22,954 nucleotides of DNA from a virus. Shown here piece after piece: positions 1-6,619 of this stretch. The stretch spans positions 1 to 22,954 of IMG/VR virus record IMGVR_UViG_3300020056_001790. The stretch is one strand, 5' to 3'. The first letter of the stretch is position 1. The number at the start of each line of letters is the position of its first letter. The notes beneath the pieces were generated by a model that worked only from the letters and a program-made list of their open reading frames with translations, had not been told where the DNA came from and ran no database searches. The position numbers and the translations under genes were made by a program.

Positions 1-1589
1 TTGTTTGTAATGTCAAAACTGTTTGAAACAAAACTAAAGTTATTGCTGTTATCAACATTCATAACATTAACACTGTTGTTTGTAATATCAAAACTGTTAC
101 TGTTGAATGTTAAATTATTGCTGTTATCAACGTTCATGATACTAACACTGTTGTTGGTAATATCAAAACTTTGACTTACAATACTAACTGTGTTGCTGTT
201 ATCAATTGTTACGTTGTTGCTGTTGTCAATGTTTAAAACACTCAAGGAGTTGTTGGTAATATTATAACTGTTGCTGGTAAATGAAACATTGTTGCTATTA
301 TCAATGTTTAGTACATTTACGCTGTTGTTTGTAATATCATATGAATTACTAATAAATGCAATATTGTTGCTGTTATCTATTGATAAAGAATTTATAGTGT
401 TGTTTGTAATTAAATATGAATTACTTGTAACACTCCAATTAAAACTATTATCAATATTTAAAACATTGTATTGTGTATCAACGTCAAGCACAGTTTGGTT
501 AATCTGTATATCAAAATTTTGTGCTGTAATATTTACACTGTTATCAAACGCAATATCAAATATATTAATATCGTTGTTGGTAATATCAAAACTAACGTTT
601 GTAAATGACACATTGTTACTGTTATCAATTAATAAGTTATTGTTTAAATTAAACACACTATTGTCAATTGTGATGTTGTTGCTTGCGTCGATTGTCATAA
701 CATTATTGAATGTTATATCTGAACTTGCATCGATATTAAACAAGTTTGTAGTTAAATTAAAATTGTTACTAGCATCAACATTCAATGTCATAGTAGAACT
801 ATTATCAATGAATATATTATTGTTATTACCTAACGCTAAGTTATTGTTAGCGTATATATAAATGCCTGCATCGGCACCTGCTTCAACAGTAATAGCACCA
901 TTTGACAAACCTCCTAATGCAGGAGGTGTGTATTCAAGTGTGCCAGTTGAGCTTTCATATACTAATGCACCTGTACCTTCATTTGGATACTGTACAATTT
1001 CAATTTCTGATAGCACTTGACTGACGGTAACACCAAAGTCGTTACCCGCAAAATCAACAATAGTACCGCCTGATGGCAAACGCAAGTTACCGTCTTGTTG
1101 GAATATCCATGTGTAACTGTTGTTGCTGTTATCGGTAATAATATTTGTAGTTTCAGTATTGCTGATTGTTGTATTTGTTGTTACAGTATTGATTACGTTG
1201 TTTGTAATTTCAACTGTTGTGTCACCTGAGTTAATATCAATATCAACACTGTTGTTTGTGATGTTAATAATATTATCACCGCTATTGATGTTGATATTCA
1301 TAGCAGTTGTAATATTCATTGTTACACTGTTTGTAACATCAATGATCATATTGTTTGATAGATCAATACTGATTGTTACCATTGTAACATCTACGTTGTT
1401 TTGAATTTGTATTTCTTGTGTAATTACTCTAGCATTATCAACATTTACTGTTATAACGTTTTGCTCAATTCCTACCAGTGTGAACAAGTTTGAAAAGTTG
1501 TTGTTGATTTTTACAAATGCAGAATATATACACTCGCCATCTGTTGCAAGTCTACCTGATCCTACGTTAACTAATTCAAAACTACTCAT
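1..1589 (-). CDS. Tail fibre-like structural protein, 3' end cut by window edge
   Basis: This is an open minus-strand frame of at least 529 codons from ATG at 1589 that leaves the window at base 1, so the C-terminus is missing. The N-terminus carries a DGECIYSAFVKINNNF segment; similar 'DG...AF.KINNNF' openings are known to me from tail and fibre proteins of marine T4-like phages. A middle part (about residues 155-235) looks globular and contains LRLPSGGTIVDFAGNDFG. The rest is Asn/Ser/Ile/Val-rich low-complexity sequence built on DITNNSV and NVDNSNN units, which become a regular repeat toward the left edge. Such composition suggests a beta-solenoid or trimeric fibre shaft (inference). It is the last of three structural genes read in the same direction and starts 10 bases after the previous stop. 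Whether it is a host-binding fibre or another appendage cannot be told. Confidence 0.75.
   Translation of the reverse strand, partial: MSSFELVNVGSGRLATDGECIYSAFVKINNNFSNLFTLVGIEQNVITVNVDNARVITQEIQIQNNVDVTMVTISIDLSNNMIIDVTNSVTMNITTAMNININSGDNIINITNNSVDIDINSGDTTVEITNNVINTVTTNTTISNTETTNIITDNSNNSYTWIFQQDGNLRLPSGGTIVDFAGNDFGVTVSQVLSEIEIVQYPNEGTGALVYESSTGTLEYTPPALGGLSNGAITVEAGADAGIYIYANNNLALGNNNNIFIDNSSTMTLNVDASNNFNLTTNLFNIDASSDITFNNVMTIDASNNITIDNSVFNLNNNLLIDNSNNVSFTNVSFDITNNDINIFDIAFDNSVNITAQNFDIQINQTVLDVDTQYNVLNIDNSFNWSVTSNSYLITNNTINSLSIDNSNNIAFISNSYDITNNSVNVLNIDNSNNVSFTSNSYNITNNSLSVLNIDNSNNVTIDNSNTVSIVSQSFDITNNSVSIMNVDNSNNLTFNSNSFDITNNSVNVMNVDNSNNFSFVSNSFDITN
3..587 (-). repeat. In-frame 25/25/33-residue tandem repeats
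   Basis: The DITNN-type motif (plus-strand gttKgtaatatc and variants) recurs at 3, 78, 153, 252, 327, 402, 501 and 576. The spacings are 75, 75, 99, 75, 75, 99 and 75 bases. Every spacing is a multiple of three, so the coding frame is kept. The 33-residue units are 25-residue units with eight extra residues, and the order 25-25-33 recurs, giving a higher-order period of 249 bases (83 residues). The array continues past the left edge. Confidence 0.85.
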
Positions 1590-1599
1590 ATCTCATTCC

Positions 1600-2031
1600 T
1601 CAGTGATTCATCTTAATACTGTTAATTGTTCCGCCTACCCATTCTGTAATAAACGCACGTAGCCAAGTATAGTTGCCAGTAAAGTTGTAAACTACTGTTG
1701 TAGTTGTTGGATCAGTGTATTCTAATTTGAAAGGTATTTTTTCTGAATACCATAAACCTGTGGTAAGCACACACTGTGCTTCTTCAATAACAACTGGTGA
1801 CCAATCTGTACCATCATTACAGTTTGTAAAAAATGGATCTTCTGGATCTACACCTAGTGTACCCTCAATCTCAATTGTGCCAACAAAATCAGTGATTGTA
1901 ATTTGAACAGTGTGCAAACCATCATCGCGGCTGTAGTAGCCATCGCCCTTGAATTTTTCGCCTCTTACTGTCTGTGCAGAAGAGTCTCCTGGGTGTATTG
2001 TAGTAGGTAATAACGTTTCACTATTGCTCAT
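1600..2031 (-). CDS. Small virion structural protein, unknown role
   Basis: A 143-residue protein with no catalytic motif, rich in Thr, Gly and aromatic residues as beta-sandwich appendage proteins are. Segments GLHTVQITITDFVGTIEIEG (about 38-57) and YNFTGNYTWLRAF (about 115-127) match, in the same order, parts of the C-terminal half of the gene just upstream (AVHTVQFYTDA...GDITIKGTLD and FNTFNGVYTYLRFD). The two therefore appear to share a domain. It lies between that gene (27-base gap) and the fibre gene (10-base gap). The ATG at 2031 lacks a clear ribosome-binding site, having only GGAT about 12 bases upstream. Function as a baseplate or tail-tip component is inferred from context. Confidence 0.6.
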   Translation of the reverse strand: MSNSETLLPTTIHPGDSSAQTVRGEKFKGDGYYSRDDGLHTVQITITDFVGTIEIEGTLGVDPEDPFFTNCNDGTDWSPVVIEEAQCVLTTGLWYSEKIPFKLEYTDPTTTTVVYNFTGNYTWLRAFITEWVGGTINSIKMNH

Positions 2032-2058
2032 ATTTATATTTATCCATACGTTTTATTA

Positions 2059-2868
2059 TCAGTTTCTTACCAAAATTTTCACAATCTTATCAGTTGGATC
2101 TGTGTCAGTATCAAATCTCAAATATGTGTAAACACCATTGAATGTGTTGAAAACTGGTCTAGTTTCTGTACCATCGAATGTCACAGTATCGATTGTTGCC
2201 CAACTGTTTTGTCCAGTAATTTGATTGTCTAGTGTGCCTTTGATTGTTATATCACCTACAAAGCCATTGTTGTTGTGTGCATCGGTGTAGAACTGAACAG
2301 TGTGTACTGCTTCGTTTTTGTTTTGTTTTGGCATGGCAGTAATTTTGTTGATATCATCGTATCCAGCAACCCATGTGTCGTTGACTTGCATCCAGTTTGT
2401 AACTGTGTTGCTGCTGCGAATAGTTGGGTGTGTACAATCGTCAATATAGATATGTCCACACGCATCAAACCCTCTATTTGTGTATGTTACAACTCTGCTG
2501 TCACATGCTTCTTTTTGATACACAACATAACTCAAATACTGAGAAGGCAAACTCAACAAGTCGTTTTCAGTTACAGTAACATAAAACATACCTTTGGTAT
2601 TTTTGGTTGAGCCGTCATCTTGTACTGTACCTTCGTAATATAGCACTTGATCTTTTTCTTCATCAAATGCTTCAAACACCATTACTTGTCCGCTGATGTC
2701 TACGGGTTTTTGATCAGCGTTGAGCATTCTAAATTGTATTTTATTGTCAACGCCCTTATATACTTTTAATTGTCTGCTATACACTGGTCTATACTCCACA
2801 ACGAATCCTATATCGTTTGAAACAACCGTAACATCATTTTTGTATAAATATCTAGGTATAAGTTGCAT
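2059..2868 (-). CDS. Virion structural protein with BppU-like N-terminus
   Basis: A 269-residue protein. Residues about 34-125 (KVYKGVDNKIQFRMLNADQK, then PVDISG, then an acidic beta-rich part) resemble the Ig-like N-terminal domain seen in baseplate upper proteins and many marine T4-like structural proteins. The C-terminal 90 residues (VHTVQFYTDA to the end) resemble the 143-residue protein encoded next. It is the first gene of the leftward structural set. Its ATG is preceded by AAGGAT about seven bases upstream and by a late-promoter-like AATAAATA 22 bases upstream. A role in baseplate or tail-fibre attachment is inferred; the exact position in the virion is unknown. Confidence 0.6.
   Translation of the reverse strand: MQLIPRYLYKNDVTVVSNDIGFVVEYRPVYSRQLKVYKGVDNKIQFRMLNADQKPVDISGQVMVFEAFDEEKDQVLYYEGTVQDDGSTKNTKGMFYVTVTENDLLSLPSQYLSYVVYQKEACDSRVVTYTNRGFDACGHIYIDDCTHPTIRSSNTVTNWMQVNDTWVAGYDDINKITAMPKQNKNEAVHTVQFYTDAHNNNGFVGDITIKGTLDNQITGQNSWATIDTVTFDGTETRPVFNTFNGVYTYLRFDTDTDPTDKIVKILVRN
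2843..2850 (+). promoter_or_regulatory. Candidate T4-type late promoter for the plus-strand gene
   Basis: An exact TATAAATA on the plus strand, 53 bases before the ATG at 2904 and inside the first codons of the divergent structural gene. It is the only good late-type box upstream of that lone plus-strand gene. Other exact copies occur in this window where no plus-strand gene follows, so chance is a real alternative. Confidence 0.3.
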
Positions 2869-2890
2869 ACAGGATCCTTAACTACTACTA

Positions 2891-2898
2891 TATTTATT
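2891..2898 (-). promoter_or_regulatory. Candidate T4-type late promoter for the structural genes
   Basis: The minus strand reads AATAAATA, a 7/8 match to the T4 late -10 box TATAAATA, in the 35-base gap between divergent genes. Its downstream end is 22 bases before the ATG at 2868, with AAGGAT in between, which is the right geometry. AT-rich DNA yields several such octamers by chance, so support is position more than sequence. Confidence 0.35.
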
Positions 2899-2903
2899 AA
2901 AAA

Positions 2904-3275
2904 ATGCTATTAAAAGATATTGAACAAAAATTTCCATACTTGAGTGTTGTCGCATATGGCGGAAACGAATATATAGGTGTGATTGTTAATCAAGATCCAA
3001 CTATAACAACAATGTATATCTACACCAAATTAAAGTCTGATGAACACAAAGCACTGTTGATTGAACTAGGAGAAATTTGGTGGTGGGAATCAAATCGTAT
3101 GATTCCAATCAATATATTTTTGAGAAACGAAATAGCAGAATTAAATTATAGTTTAATATCTATGAATTCAAAAGATGTTAAAGTTGTTATTGGACCATGT
3201 GTAAATTTAAACAACTTGACTATGAAACGTGTTAAACGAAAAAGTGTGCAAGTTATGCGGAAGCCGGCTCGCTGA
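2904..3275 (+). CDS. Conserved-looking unknown protein on the opposite strand
   Basis: A 123-residue protein I cannot assign. It is a compact soluble protein with a hydrophobic N-terminal half, a striking EIWWWESNRMIPINIFL segment (about 57-73) and a basic tail (MKRVKRKSVQVMRKPAR), which could bind nucleic acid or a partner; this is speculation. No transmembrane segment or signal peptide is evident. The ATG lacks a visible Shine-Dalgarno sequence (it follows TTATTAAAAA). It is one of only two plus-strand genes here. It diverges from the structural operon and its last 23 bases overlap, tail to tail, the end of the DnaE-like gene. Confidence 0.6.
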   Translation: MLLKDIEQKFPYLSVVAYGGNEYIGVIVNQDPTITTMYIYTKLKSDEHKALLIELGEIWWWESNRMIPINIFLRNEIAELNYSLISMNSKDVKVVIGPCVNLNNLTMKRVKRKSVQVMRKPAR

Positions 3276-3825
3276 GTTGTTCGCATACAAGATTCATATG
3301 AACAACACATGCCATAGCATATGAAATAGCGTGTGCTTTTTTAAAATAGTATGATCCGTCAGTGGGTGCAACCCACACATTTTCTAATATCGTTTGCCAA
3401 GTTTCGTTGACAAGATGGCGTTTGGCAGGCCGAATCATCGCTAACACTGCTGCCAACTGTTCTACGTTTGTAGGGTTTGTTTTGCGAAGAATCTCTCCGT
3501 GACCGGAGATATGAAAGATAAGATCTACAAAATCGTCGTGTTGTAAGAGACTCCATTCAGGTTCCTTGTTCATTAAAAGTTGTAAGTGTTCATTATCGAT
3601 AATATCATTATAGATGCTAACATTCAAAAAATCTAATTTAAAGTATCCTCTGTCTTCTGCTGTTTTGTAATCAATAGTGCTCAAGTTGTCCACAGGATTG
3701 TGCGGACACTCAGTAACGTATACACCGGTGTTGTGTTTTTTACCTGTATCTAGTTTTGCCACACGGTGTTGTATCTTGTCTAATATAACACTGCGATCAG
3801 CAAAGTCGATATCAATATCAGGCAT
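3253..3825 (-). CDS. Miniature DnaE-like (DNA polymerase III alpha palm) protein
   Basis: A 190-residue protein that aligns colinearly, in my reading, with the polymerase core of bacterial DnaE (about 1,160 residues) but with large deletions. MPDIDIDF at the N-terminus corresponds to the MPDFDVDF aspartate motif. KKHNTGVYVTECP (29-41) matches the GKHAGGVVIAP region. IDYKTAEDRGYFKLDFLNVS (51-70) matches VTQFD...GLVKFDFLGL, including the third catalytic Asp (D65). EWSLLQHDDFVDLIF to AAVLAMIRPAK (90-135) matches the FDMLQ...VALFRPGP part. YYFKKAHAISYAM (159-171) matches YGFNKSHSAAYAL. PHP, thumb, beta-binding and OB parts are absent. It overlaps the previous gene by eight bases (ATGCCTGA) with GGAG nine bases upstream. 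Activity alone seems doubtful; a regulatory or decoy role is possible. Confidence 0.75.
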   Translation of the reverse strand: MPDIDIDFADRSVILDKIQHRVAKLDTGKKHNTGVYVTECPHNPVDNLSTIDYKTAEDRGYFKLDFLNVSIYNDIIDNEHLQLLMNKEPEWSLLQHDDFVDLIFHISGHGEILRKTNPTNVEQLAAVLAMIRPAKRHLVNETWQTILENVWVAPTDGSYYFKKAHAISYAMACVVHMNLVCEQLSEPASA

Positions 3826-4000
3826 TTATTTTACTCCAATGATATTCGCCTTCTTTGGGCGTGTTCCCAATATACTCTTCTCCTGTCTCTCTGTCAACCA
3901 GTTTCCACTTCATAGGAGCACGAGTTTTAATAACCAGTTCTACAGGCTCCTCAAGTTCATATACTTGCACTCCATCTTTAAGTTTTCTAAAGTTAGTCAA
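3818..4000 (-). CDS. Small unknown protein
   Basis: A 60-residue protein if it starts at TTG 4000, or 74 residues from an upstream GTG at 4042. I prefer TTG 4000 because GAGAGGAAGG lies just upstream and the codon overlaps the stop of the nucleotidylyltransferase gene (TTGACTAA). The upstream alternative would overlap that gene by 50 bases. The sequence has a beta-rich look (VQVYELEEPVELVIKTR, then WKLVDRETGEEYIGNTP) and no motif I can name. It is tightly coupled to its neighbours: stop TGA falls inside the ATGCCTGA start region of the DnaE-like gene. Confidence 0.6.
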   Translation of the reverse strand: MTNFRKLKDGVQVYELEEPVELVIKTRAPMKWKLVDRETGEEYIGNTPKEGEYHWSKINA

Positions 4001-4406
4001 GTTTGCCTTCCTCTCTGAGTTTTGCCCTAATTTTTGTAGCACTGATGTTGTGTATCTCTTCTCCTAAATCGTGTTGTGTAAATGTGTATCCTACACCACG
4101 ACCGTAACTGATATCTACAATGTTTGGCACTTGCATGATAACATACTCTACACCTTCGGTAAAGTCGTGTTCTGCTAGTCCTGCAACAATGTTTTGACGT
4201 ACTTCATTCCAACGAAATGGATTATCATCTTGTGTTGCTGTGCGTCCTGCACCTGCGTCTTCTCCTACAATGCCTCCAACATCACGTACCATAATACAAA
4301 CTTGTCCTGTTTCAGCAAGTGCTTTTTTAAACAATGCAGTATGTCCATCGTGCCATGGCTGCCAGCGTCCAAGCATCTGTGCTGTAGGTTTTTTCCAATC
4401 AAACAT
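3993..4406 (-). CDS. Nucleotidylyltransferase (HxGH superfamily, NMNAT-like)
   Basis: A 137-residue protein from ATG 4406, chosen over an ATG at 4433 because GGAGAGA sits a few bases upstream and the start overlaps the previous stop (ATGTTTGA). It carries the two signatures of the HIGH/ISxTxxR nucleotidyltransferase superfamily: GRWQPWHDGH (13-22) and ISATKIR (121-127). The first resembles the GRFQPFHxGH of nicotinamide mononucleotide adenylyltransferases. The enzyme would transfer a nucleotidyl group from an NTP to a phosphorylated substrate; the substrate is not known. It sits directly downstream of an APS-kinase-like gene and, in my memory, this pair recurs in marine T4-like phages. NAD salvage or activation of a surface-polymer precursor are the main options. 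Confidence 0.75.
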   Translation of the reverse strand: MFDWKKPTAQMLGRWQPWHDGHTALFKKALAETGQVCIMVRDVGGIVGEDAGAGRTATQDDNPFRWNEVRQNIVAGLAEHDFTEGVEYVIMQVPNIVDISYGRGVGYTFTQHDLGEEIHNISATKIRAKLREEGKLD

Positions 4407-4824
4407 TATTTCTCTCCATCCAACGTTGTACAACTTTCAGTAACACTTCATGTGTATCACTAAACCACCCTTCTACATGATAATCACAATGAGGCGGATC
4501 TACAAACATTTTATTTGTATCTTCAAACCTGCCTTCTTTGATTGTATCCATCCATACAGTAAAGTCGGGGTTAAACTCACTACGTGCTTGTTCTGTAGGA
4601 CACACAAAGTCAGTAACTGCAACTTTGCCTGCACGTACAACACCGTCCGCTAGATAGCGCATACGTGCTGCTTGACGCATACGTCCTTCTGGTGAAAAGT
4701 CCCAGTCGTTATAATGACTTCTAACTTCGTCTGCATTAATATGCACACCTCCAATTAAGTCAGCAAAAGGTTTTGCTAACGTGGTTTTGCCACTACCTGG
4801 CAAACCAAATATTAAAATTTTCAT
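4399..4824 (-). CDS. APS-kinase-like P-loop kinase
   Basis: A 141-residue P-loop protein. The Walker A motif GLPGSGKTT is at 7-15. NADEVR (30-35) and the following RMRQAARMRYLADGVV and VAVTDFVCPTEQAR segments follow the order of adenylylsulfate kinase (CysC), where the matching parts are the DxDxxR motif, the Arg-rich helix and the TSFISP strand. CysC makes PAPS from APS, but this protein is shorter than the usual roughly 180-200 residues and could phosphorylate another small molecule or a nucleotide. The ATG overlaps the previous stop (ATGA), and the nucleotidylyltransferase follows with an eight-base overlap, so the two are probably co-translated and may act on one substrate. Confidence 0.7.
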   Translation of the reverse strand: MKILIFGLPGSGKTTLAKPFADLIGGVHINADEVRSHYNDWDFSPEGRMRQAARMRYLADGVVRAGKVAVTDFVCPTEQARSEFNPDFTVWMDTIKEGRFEDTNKMFVDPPHCDYHVEGWFSDTHEVLLKVVQRWMERNNV

Positions 4825-5501
4825 AAATTCATTTCCTTGATAATTTGTTTTGCAAATTCTACATCTTTTGGTTGACGTTTAAATCTCAATGCCCAATGAC
4901 TTGGATCTAATACAGCACCAAGCATATTTAGTTGTTCGTCGTTGAAACTATTTAAAACTTGTTTGCCACTGGCACAGTTGAGTACTAACCACGGCGATAT
5001 CTTACCGTCTTTAATATCCCAAGTAATTCTGTTTGTACTTGCGTATGCAAAATAATGATTATATACACTATCCTTTTCTTTTGCCCAATCGCTCATAGTT
5101 TGTATGCTACGTTCTAGTGCTGTTTCAACACCTTCTTTGCGAATAAGTTCAATAGCATATTTTTCATACATTGCATCTCTGCACCAGTGATCGAGTTTTA
5201 CGTTACTGGTAACAACATAATCAATATACTTGTCAGGGTAAAGAGGCCTAACATTATTAACAAAACTGCCGAACTTAACAAAAGCATTGTAAAACGATGA
5301 CTTAACAAAGTCTTCATATGTTTTATCCTTTTTGTGACCTGCACTTAATTTATAAAATCTTTGAAATGCATAAAACCCTACTTGTGTTGGTTTGTCATCT
5401 TTTTGTAGCCAACGTCTTTTTGGCTCACACACATGCGCTATCAGTGTGCTTTCTTTAACATAACTTTTACCACAATATTCACAAGTGTAATTAGATGTCA
5501 A
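4821..5501 (-). CDS. Zinc-finger-bearing conserved phage protein, unknown function
   Basis: A 226-residue protein from TTG 5501. The frame is open back to a TTG at 5564, but that would overlap the previous gene by 74 bases. The chosen TTG overlaps the preceding stop (TTGACATCTAA) and places the metal motif near the N-terminus, as I remember from marine T4-like phage homologues. The motif is C7-x2-C10-x12-H23-x-C25 (CEYCGKSYVKESTLIAHVC), a C2HC zinc finger followed by a basic EPKRRW. The remainder is helical and aromatic-rich (VGFYAFQRFYKL; YIDYVVTSNVKLDHWCRD) with no enzyme motif I know. Nucleic-acid binding is inferred from the finger. It pairs with the next upstream gene, and both look like a conserved two-gene unit. 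Confidence 0.65.
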   Translation of the reverse strand: MTSNYTCEYCGKSYVKESTLIAHVCEPKRRWLQKDDKPTQVGFYAFQRFYKLSAGHKKDKTYEDFVKSSFYNAFVKFGSFVNNVRPLYPDKYIDYVVTSNVKLDHWCRDAMYEKYAIELIRKEGVETALERSIQTMSDWAKEKDSVYNHYFAYASTNRITWDIKDGKISPWLVLNCASGKQVLNSFNDEQLNMLGAVLDPSHWALRFKRQPKDVEFAKQIIKEMNL

Positions 5502-5961
5502 CTTTTTCGTACCCGTGTTCTCGGGCGAGTTCTTTGATTTCTTTTTTTGTAGATATTCTAGCAAGTGTTTCGACCTCGTCCATCTTCATGTCTGGATATA
5601 TTTGTGCTAATAATTTTACTGCTTTGCTGCTGTCGTCTTTTTTCTTCTTTAATCCGATCCAAGGATGGAATTGTTTTTTACCTGTTTTACCTGCAACACA
5701 TAACAGTTGCCATTGCAGTTTAACATGATTTGTTCCGCCTAATACATTCCAGTTTTTGTTGTAATATTCATTAACTTTAAACACTGCTAGTGCAGTCTTT
5801 TCATAGTTGCCTTTGACACTACTAATATAACGGTTTAGGTTCCATAAGTCAAGTTTAATATCTTTCTTGCCATCTTCGCCAGCAGCATCATACAGCTCTT
5901 TGAAACCCATATCAATGCTTGGAATAAGTTCTTTGAATAAGTCTAGTTCTTTGTTTGCCAC
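5491..5961 (-). CDS. Conserved marine T4-like phage protein, unknown function
   Basis: A 156-residue protein from GTG 5961, with AGAGGA about nine bases upstream and 19 bases of overlap with kdsB. It has an acidic N-terminus (KELDLFKELIPSIDMGFKEL), a central LWNLNRYISSVKG (40-52) and WQLLCVAGKTGKKQFHPWIG (84-103), segments I associate with a hypothetical protein common to marine T4-like phages. The C-terminal part is charged and helical. No catalytic motif is recognised. Its stop lies next to the start of the zinc-finger protein gene, so the two are likely translated together. Confidence 0.6.
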   Translation of the reverse strand: MANKELDLFKELIPSIDMGFKELYDAAGEDGKKDIKLDLWNLNRYISSVKGNYEKTALAVFKVNEYYNKNWNVLGGTNHVKLQWQLLCVAGKTGKKQFHPWIGLKKKKDDSSKAVKLLAQIYPDMKMDEVETLARISTKKEIKELAREHGYEKVDI

Positions 5962-6608
5962 TTTTCTAAATCCTCTGGCGTGTTAATTTCAATACCGTCA
6001 AACTCAACTTCTACTACGCCAATCTTTTGTCCGTTTTGTATCCAACGTAGTTGTTCTAGTTTTTCAATATCTTCCTCTGCGTACTTGGTGCTAGTAGTAT
6101 ATACAATCTTTGCTTCTCTGTTATAGCCATACACACCCAAGTGATGATCACCGTATGTGAGACTTGCACGTAAGAACCAATGCGCTCTACCTCTGCTGTG
6201 TATCATTTTAACACTGTTTGGATCATTTCGCAAGTTAAAATCCATTGGTGTATATGCAGTTGCTACGTCACTAAACTGTAATGCACCTTCTACAGCACGT
6301 ATAATATCTTCTGTGATGTCTGGCATATCGCCTTGTACATTTATATATCTATCATATTGTAACACTTCGTCAATAACTTGCATACAGCGTTCTGTGCCAT
6401 TTTCTGCCTCACGTGTCATGAGACATCTATTGGCACCCATATAGTTGTAAATGTCTTGATGATCAGTTAGCACATAAGTATCAAGGCCTGTAGCAGCACA
6501 CTTGTTGTAAACGTGTTCCACCAATGGCACACCTTTTAGTATTGTCATCATCTTACCAGGAAAACGTGTGCTTGCATATCGTGCAGGTATTAGTATTGCC
6601 GTTGTCAT
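5943..6608 (-). CDS. kdsB: CMP-Kdo synthetase (3-deoxy-manno-octulosonate cytidylyltransferase)
   Basis: KdsB activates Kdo with CTP to give CMP-Kdo, the donor for lipid A core and capsule Kdo transferases. The 221-residue protein carries the family motifs in order: IPARYASTRFPGK (7-19, nucleotide loop), TDH (48-50), ENGTER (69-74), NVQGD (90-94, metal-binding Asp), HHLGVYGY (155-162), EKLEQLR (182-188) and INTPEDLE (208-215). It is shorter than the usual roughly 250 residues, mostly through losses between the NVQGD and HLG regions. The family's GDEP reads GDMP here. The ATG has AAAGG seven bases upstream. kdsA lies two genes upstream in the same direction. A related cytidylyltransferase specificity (for example for another ulosonic acid) cannot be excluded. 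Confidence 0.88.
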   Translation of the reverse strand: MTTAILIPARYASTRFPGKMMTILKGVPLVEHVYNKCAATGLDTYVLTDHQDIYNYMGANRCLMTREAENGTERCMQVIDEVLQYDRYINVQGDMPDITEDIIRAVEGALQFSDVATAYTPMDFNLRNDPNSVKMIHSRGRAHWFLRASLTYGDHHLGVYGYNREAKIVYTTSTKYAEEDIEKLEQLRWIQNGQKIGVVEVEFDGIEINTPEDLEKWQTKN

Positions 6609-6619
6609 TTGTTGCCTTT

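Noticed and set aside
3-587. CRISPR-like regular repeats
   Set aside because: All spacings are multiples of three, the repeats sit inside an open frame, and the 'spacers' are themselves related to one another, so this is a coding repeat.
271-1404. Long plus-strand open frames rich in Leu, Val and Ile
   Set aside because: They are antisense to the fibre gene; its Asn/Ser/Ile repeat codons read on the other strand as Leu/Val codons and look like membrane proteins by artefact.
2031-2038. Exact TATAAATA on the minus strand as a late promoter for the 143-residue gene
   Set aside because: It overlaps the start codon by one base, so transcription would begin inside the gene.
3993-4433. Longer start at ATG 4433 for the nucleotidylyltransferase
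   Set aside because: ATG 4406 has GGAGAGA upstream and gives the usual short N-terminus; the longer start would overlap the previous gene by 35 bases without a better site.
3677-4463. Overlapping plus-strand frames opposite the nucleotidylyltransferase and its neighbours
   Set aside because: They are antisense shadows; the minus-strand genes have clear motifs and ribosome-binding sites.
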